DNA from: Candidatus Rokuibacteriota bacterium
GTDB lineage: Bacteria; Methylomirabilota; Methylomirabilia; Rokubacteriales; CSP1-6
Length of the DNA: 9,911 bases
Assembly (NCBI GenBank): GCA_016179165.1
Contig: JACORX010000227.1
Location: forward strand, 1-9,911
Direction: 5' to 3'
A program made the position numbers and the translations under genes. Below the pieces are notes generated by a model. The model did no database searches. It was not told where the DNA came from and worked only from the letters and a program-made list of their open reading frames with translations. Within the stretch, counting starts at the first letter, position 1; each line of letters starts with the position of its first letter. Below are positions 6,384 to 9,911 of this stretch, piece by piece.

Positions 6384-7352
6384 TTATCGGCGCCCTGGGG
6401 CTTTGGTCCGGGCTTCCTCGATGAGCACGGCAATGCGCCGGCGCTCCTCGCCGGGAGGCACGAGCGTGACGAAGCGCTCCCATGCCTTGATGGCGCCGGC
6501 GTAGTCCTGCTTGATCTCGTAGAGCACCTGGCCCTTGTACAGGAGCGCCGGGGTGTACTTCGGGTCGATCTTGAGCGCCTTGTCGAAGGACTCGATCGCG
6601 GCGTCGGCGTGGCCGCCCATCGCCACGATCACGGCAAGGTGCGTCATCGCGTCGACGTTCTTCTCGTCGCGCTTGAGCACGGCCTGGTAGGCCGCGATGG
6701 CCTCCGGGTAGCGGCCCGCATTCAGGCTCTCGCGCGCCGCCTGGAGCATCCTGGCCATGATCTCCGGCGGGATGGGCCTGCCGGCGGCAGCGCCGGTACC
6801 TGGGGCCCCGGGCAGGAGCGGGCCGGGGTCCGGCAGCGTGGGGCCGGGCATGCCGGGCATACCGGGCATACCGGGCATGCTCATGCCGCTGCCCGCTGGG
6901 ACGGCGGTGGGGTCGGGCGCGCTATACCAGCTCAGGCCCACGCCGAGCGTGATACCCAATGCGAGGAGCGCCATGCCGCCGACGGCGATAGCGGTGGGGC
7001 TCCGGGTCCAGGCGCGACGGGCCGGTGTCGCGCGCTCGGCGGCAGGCGGGGCCGGGACGCCGCCGAGCGCATCGAGCTTGGTCAGCAGCTCGGCGGCGCG
7101 ACCCTCGTACCTGTCCCGCAGCGCCTGGAAGTCGTCGTCCGAGAGCGAGCCCGCCTCGTGGTCGAAGGCAAGCTCCTTGAGGGCGCGGTAGGCCGAGTCC
7201 TTCTCCTCGGAAAGCTCGAGCCGGCGGTCGGGCTGTGCCGCGGGCGAGGCGGTTGTCCCTCCGCTCCCGCCCCGAAGGAGCGGCCAGAGGGCGATCGCGA
7301 GCGCGGGCAGGGCGATCGCGGCAATGGCGATCCACTGGGCAGCTGTTAGCAT
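6384..7352 (-). CDS. ccmI: Cytochrome c maturation protein CcmI (CycH-like), two membrane segments plus TPRs
   Basis: CcmI binds the C-terminal end of apocytochrome c in the periplasm and presents it to the CcmF/CcmH haem ligation complex. The 322-residue protein has a first membrane helix (about 5-26). A CcmI-type cytoplasmic segment follows (EEKDSAYRALKELAFDHEAG at 49-68, with a coiled-coil-like LSDDDFQALRDRYEGRAAELL). A second membrane helix spans about 119-141. A low-complexity PGM-repeat linker then leads to a C-terminal TPR domain (about 195-300: NAGRYPEAIAAYQAVLKRDE, then HADAAIESFDKALKIDPKY and YAGAIKAWERFVTLVPPGE). It is a separate gene from ccmH, unlike the fused E. coli CcmH. The ATG at 7352 lies 10 nt after the ccmH stop, with GAGGG 4 nt upstream. 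It is the last gene of the ccm block; a large hairpin follows. Confidence 0.88.
   Translation of the reverse strand: MLTAAQWIAIAAIALPALAIALWPLLRGGSGGTTASPAAQPDRRLELSEEKDSAYRALKELAFDHEAGSLSDDDFQALRDRYEGRAAELLTKLDALGGVPAPPAAERATPARRAWTRSPTAIAVGGMALLALGITLGVGLSWYSAPDPTAVPAGSGMSMPGMPGMPGMPGPTLPDPGPLLPGAPGTGAAAGRPIPPEIMARMLQAARESLNAGRYPEAIAAYQAVLKRDEKNVDAMTHLAVIVAMGGHADAAIESFDKALKIDPKYTPALLYKGQVLYEIKQDYAGAIKAWERFVTLVPPGEERRRIAVLIEEARTKAPGRR
6844..6879. repeat. Four tandem 9-bp repeats encoding a Pro-Gly-Met linker in ccmI
   Basis: The plus strand reads CCGGGCATG, CCGGGCATA, CCGGGCATA, CCGGGCATG in direct tandem (unit starts at 6844, 6853, 6862, 6871). On the minus strand this encodes a (PGM)n tract, residues 160-170 of CcmI, inside a flexible Pro/Gly linker. 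The whole-codon unit means copy-number change by slippage keeps the frame. Confidence 0.8.
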
Positions 7353-7362
7353 TCAGCCCTCG

Positions 7363-7860
7363 TCACTTGTCCATCTCGGTCATCTCGCGGCGGATGCGTT
7401 CGCGCACCGCGGGGTCGAGCTGCGAGGCCGCGGCGCCCTGCGGTGGGCGGCTCCAGCGACGGACCACGACCGCGACCAGCACGAGCCCGATCCCGAGTGC
7501 GACGAAGGGGACGACCCAGACGAGGAGGGTGAAGCCCGACTTGGGCGGCGAGAGCAGGATCCAGTCGCCGTACTTCTCCACGAAGTAGGCCAGCACCTGC
7601 TCGCGGCTGTCGCCCGCGGCGAGGCGTTCGCGGACGATGGCGCGCATCTGGTTCGCGGTCTCGGAGGGGGAGTCCGCTACCGAGAGGCTCTGGCAGACCA
7701 CACAGCGGAGCTGACTCGCCACCTCGTGGACGGTTTGCTCGTCTACCTTTGTCGCCGCGGGCGCTGGCCGAACTGCCGCAGTCGGGGTCGCCGCCGCTGC
7801 CCACCCGAGGGCTGCGACCAGCATGACGGCCGCGGCGGCGGAGGCAAAGCCGCGCGTCAT
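7363..7860 (-). CDS. ccmH: Cytochrome c maturation protein CcmH (CycL-like thioreductase)
   Basis: CcmH is a membrane-anchored periplasmic dithiol protein that works with CcmG to reduce the CXXCH cysteines of apocytochrome c before haem attachment. At 165 residues it is the standalone type. A signal peptide occupies about 1-24. The hallmark LRCVVCQSLSVADS (51-64) contains the redox pair Cys53 and Cys56. The family's helical region QMRAIVRERLAAGDSREQVL and the YGDWILLSPP segment (97-106) follow. One membrane helix (about 111-134) ends in a basic cytoplasmic tail. Val-Val between the cysteines is a common variant of the family motif. The ATG at 7860 overlaps the ccmG stop as ATGA, and AAGGAG sits 5 nt upstream, so it has both coupling and a strong ribosome site. 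Confidence 0.95.
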   Translation of the reverse strand: MTRGFASAAAAVMLVAALGWAAAATPTAAVRPAPAATKVDEQTVHEVASQLRCVVCQSLSVADSPSETANQMRAIVRERLAAGDSREQVLAYFVEKYGDWILLSPPKSGFTLLVWVVPFVALGIGLVLVAVVVRRWSRPPQGAAASQLDPAVRERIRREMTEMDK

Positions 7861-8393
7861 GACGGCTCCTTCAGCAGGGAGTCCAGCTGCCGCCGGGCGA
7901 TCTCGTCGGTCAGCGCACCCACGTGCTTGAAGCGCACGCGTCCATTGCGGTCGATGAAGAAGGTCTCGGGCACGCCGTAGACGCCGTAGTCCACCGACAC
8001 CCGGCCCCTGGGATCCGGAGCGTTGGGGAACGAGTTATCGAAGCGCCTGAGGAACTCCCGGGCGGCCTCTTCCTTGTCCTGGATGTTGACGCCCACCACC
8101 GTGACGCCCTTGTCCTTGTAGGCGCGCCAGGTGCGTTCCAGGGCCGGCGCCTCGTCGTAACAGGCCGGTATGCACCACGAGGCCCAGAAGTTGAGCATCA
8201 CGACGCGGCCGCGGAGGCCCTCGAGGGTCAGGGGGGCGCCCTCGAAGGTCGTGAGGGAAAAGGCCGCCGCGGGCCTGCCCAGGAGCGGCGAGGGGATCTC
8301 GCCGCGAGGGTCGGTCTTGAAACCGTAGGCCAGCAGGGCCAGCACCGGCACGACGGCCGCGGGGATCAACCACCGCAGCCTGGATGCTCTCAC
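7857..8393 (-). CDS. ccmG: CcmG/DsbE-type thioredoxin-like protein with an unusual CXXXC active site
   Basis: CcmG passes electrons from the inner-membrane thiol transporter (CcdA/DsbD) to CcmH or apocytochrome c. The 178-residue protein has an N-terminal membrane anchor (about 8-24) and a periplasmic thioredoxin/TlpA-like fold with RVVMLNFWASWC (63-74) and a cis-proline loop GVYGVPETFFID (137-148). PLLGRPAAAFSL at 36-47 is the family's usual entry to the fold. The redox site reads W-Cys74-Ile-Pro-Ala-Cys78, three residues between the cysteines where the family has two. The flanking sequence (YDEAPALERTW) is intact and in frame, so this is one extra codon rather than a broken gene. The GTG start at 8393 overlaps the ccmF stop as GTGA, with GGAGG 5 nt upstream. 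It could also be classed simply as a TlpA/ResA-like protein, but its place in the ccm cluster favours CcmG. Confidence 0.92.
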   Translation of the reverse strand: MRASRLRWLIPAAVVPVLALLAYGFKTDPRGEIPSPLLGRPAAAFSLTTFEGAPLTLEGLRGRVVMLNFWASWCIPACYDEAPALERTWRAYKDKGVTVVGVNIQDKEEAAREFLRRFDNSFPNAPDPRGRVSVDYGVYGVPETFFIDRNGRVRFKHVGALTDEIARRQLDSLLKEPS

Positions 8394-9911
8394 GCCGGCC
8401 TCCGCGCATCCGGCAGGATGGCCAGCGCCGCCCCGAAAGTCAGCACCAGTCCGCCCAGCCAGAGCCAGGACACCATGCGGTTGATTTGGAGCTTGACCGT
8501 CGCGTGGGAGCCGTCCCTGGCGAAGTCGCCCAGCACGAGGTAGACGTCCTCGATCCAGCCAAGGCGGTAGTCCACGTACGCAATGGGCGTCTGCTCCTGC
8601 GGGTAGAACTTCTTCGCGGGGTAAAGCATGTAGCCGCCGGCGCGCCCGTTCGTCACCGTGAACGTGCCCGTGACCTTGGCGTGGTTGGACTCCTCCGAGG
8701 CCGAGAGCCCGTCGAAGCGCACCTGGTAGCCCGCCAGCTCCACGCTCTTGCCCTTATCGAGCGTGACTTCCGTTTGCACCGACCAGGCATGCGAGCCCGC
8801 CACGCCGAGCGCGATGACGAGGATCCCCAGGTGTACGATGAAGCCGCCGTAGCGCCGGTTCTGCCGCAGCAGCAGGCCCCACGTGGCGGCGCCCCAGCCG
8901 TTGCCGCTCCGCCGCCTCGCCCGCACCGCGCGGAAGAGGTCGAGCGCGACGGTCCCGGCGACGAAGACCACCAGGGCCATCGTCGCCAGCACGAGCCCGT
9001 TGGCCACGCCGAGCGCCCGCAGCGCCGCAGCCGCCACGAGACCCGCGACGACGGGCTTGAGGAAGTTGCGCCTGAGGTTCTCGGCTGAGGCGCGTCTCCA
9101 CGCGATCAGTGGCCCGACTCCCATGAGGAAGAGCAGCGCGAGGAAGACCGGGATATTGACCAGGTTGAAGAAGGGGGCGCCCACGCTGATCTTGACTCCG
9201 CGCACGGCCTCGGAGATGAGCGGGAAGACCGTCCCGAAGAAGACCGTGAAGGTGGCGGCGACCAGGAACAGGTTGTTCAGGAGGAATGTGGACTCCCTCG
9301 AGACGACCGAGTCGAGCACGCCCTCGGCGCGCAGCCGCTCCACCCTGGAGGCCAACAGCGAGAAAGAGCCGAGGAGCACAAGCGCCAGGAAGCCCAGGAA
9401 GAAGTAGCCGATCGTGCCCTGGGTGAAGGAGTGGACCGAGCCGATGATCCCCGAGCGGGTCAGGAAGGTGCCGAAGATCGTGAGGCCGAAGGTCAGGATG
9501 ATCAAGGAGAGGTTCCAGAGCTTGAGCATGCGGCGCCGCTCCTGGACCATCACCGAGTGCAGGAACGCCGTGGCGGTGAGAAACGGCATGAAGGCCGCGT
9601 TCTCGACCGGGTCCCACGCCCAGTAGCCGCCCCAGCCCAGCACGTGATACGACCACCAGGCGCCCACCAGGTTGCCCAGGGTCAGGAAGAACCAGGCTGT
9701 GATCGTCCACCTCCGGGTCGTCACGATCCAGGCCTCGTCGAGCTTCCCGGTGATCAGGGCGGCCATCGCGAACGCGTACGGCACCGTGTGAGCCCGACGA
9801 AGCCGGCGTACAGCAGCGGCGGGTGGGTGAGCATGTTCGCGTCTTCGAGGAGGGGATTGAGCCCACGCCCGTCGGCGGGCACCGGGCTCAGCGTCTCGAA
9901 GGGGTTCGACG
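8390..9911 (-). CDS. ccmF: CcmF haem lyase subunit, 5'-truncated by the window and apparently frameshifted near 9788
   Basis: CcmF is the inner-membrane core of System I cytochrome c synthetase; it receives haem from CcmE and ligates it with CcmH and CcmI. The main frame runs from 9784 to 8390 (464 residues). Its WWD motif is WGGYWAWDPVENAAFMP (51-67). Conserved haem-ligand-region histidines are H76 (LHS), H118 (SVHSF) and H318 (IVHLG); RSGIIGSVHSF and KKFYPQEQTPIAY are also typical. Many membrane segments and a periplasmic domain (about 334-435) are visible. Upstream, 9909-9790 in another frame encodes NPFETL, then GRGLNPLLEDANMLTHPPLLY and GFVGL, the CcmF segment that belongs directly before VPYAFAMAAL. 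Removing two bases (AC at 9788-9789) would join them as GFVGLTVPYAFA. The family is about 650 residues, so roughly 140 are off-window. The GTG at 9784 lies mid-helix and is not a plausible real start. The stop overlaps the ccmG GTG. Confidence 0.93.
   Translation of the reverse strand, partial: VEPLRDAEPGARRRAWAQSPPRRREHAHPPAAAVRRLRRAHTVPYAFAMAALITGKLDEAWIVTTRRWTITAWFFLTLGNLVGAWWSYHVLGWGGYWAWDPVENAAFMPFLTATAFLHSVMVQERRRMLKLWNLSLIILTFGLTIFGTFLTRSGIIGSVHSFTQGTIGYFFLGFLALVLLGSFSLLASRVERLRAEGVLDSVVSRESTFLLNNLFLVAATFTVFFGTVFPLISEAVRGVKISVGAPFFNLVNIPVFLALLFLMGVGPLIAWRRASAENLRRNFLKPVVAGLVAAAALRALGVANGLVLATMALVVFVAGTVALDLFRAVRARRRSGNGWGAATWGLLLRQNRRYGGFIVHLGILVIALGVAGSHAWSVQTEVTLDKGKSVELAGYQVRFDGLSASEESNHAKVTGTFTVTNGRAGGYMLYPAKKFYPQEQTPIAYVDYRLGWIEDVYLVLGDFARDGSHATVKLQINRMVSWLWLGGLVLTFGAALAILPDARRPA
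8399..8403 (-). promoter_or_regulatory. Shine-Dalgarno site supporting the ccmG GTG start
   Basis: GGAGG on the minus strand, with 5 nt to the GTG at 8393-8391, inside the 3' end of ccmF. It fixes the ccmG start despite the non-ATG codon and the 4-nt overlap with ccmF. Confidence 0.65.

Noticed and set aside
4218..7349. A plus-strand frame open for over 1000 codons, antisense to ligA and ccmI
   Set aside because: The translation is Arg/Gly/Ala/Asp-rich without domains. It mirrors well-supported genes and is a known by-product of high GC3 codon use on the opposite strand.
7720..7735. Val-Val between the CcmH active-site cysteines instead of Pro-x
   Set aside because: CVVC and CLVC are ordinary variants in CcmH/CycL proteins, so this is not notable on its own.

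Overview
The window is high-GC bacterial chromosome, with G+C third positions throughout. By eye it resembles an uncultured soil or sediment lineage such as Methylomirabilota/Rokubacteria or a Deltaproteobacteria-like group. That placement is a weak inference from base composition, an RraA-like protein subtype and a CcmF-G-H-I order; no marker gene settles it. The gene set is conserved and mostly housekeeping. I found no phage, insertion sequence, CRISPR array, tRNA or rRNA.

Layout, left to right. Positions 1-102 (minus) hold the start of aat, the leucyl/phenylalanyl-tRNA-protein transferase of the N-degron pathway. A short ORF resembling the N-terminus of a GNAT acetyltransferase overlaps it (71-262, minus). 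About 470 bp (263-729) then carries no convincing gene. The only plus-strand gene, 730-2745, encodes a polytopic membrane protein fused to a spermidine-synthase-like domain. It converges on the minus-strand genes across a 49-bp gap that contains a strong hairpin.

The rest reads leftward in two blocks. Block one (9911 to 6384) is a cytochrome c maturation System I cluster, ccmF-ccmG-ccmH-ccmI. These genes are joined by 4-nt start/stop overlaps or a 10-nt gap. Together they handle apocytochrome thiol reduction (CcmG, CcmH), apocytochrome chaperoning (CcmI) and haem ligation (CcmF). ccmF is cut by the window edge and has an apparent 2-nt insertion near 9788. Block two (6230 to 2795) is ligA (NAD-dependent DNA ligase), an exported HEAT/TPR protein overlapping ligA by 4 nt, and an RraA-family protein with a very strong ribosome binding site. 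A 62-bp, nearly symmetric inverted repeat separates the two blocks.

The points most worth a second look are the CXXXC (not CXXC) active site of CcmG, the ccmF frameshift, the large dyad between ccmI and ligA, and the truncated GNAT-like ORF overlapping aat. I see no evidence of a wholly new multi-gene system.
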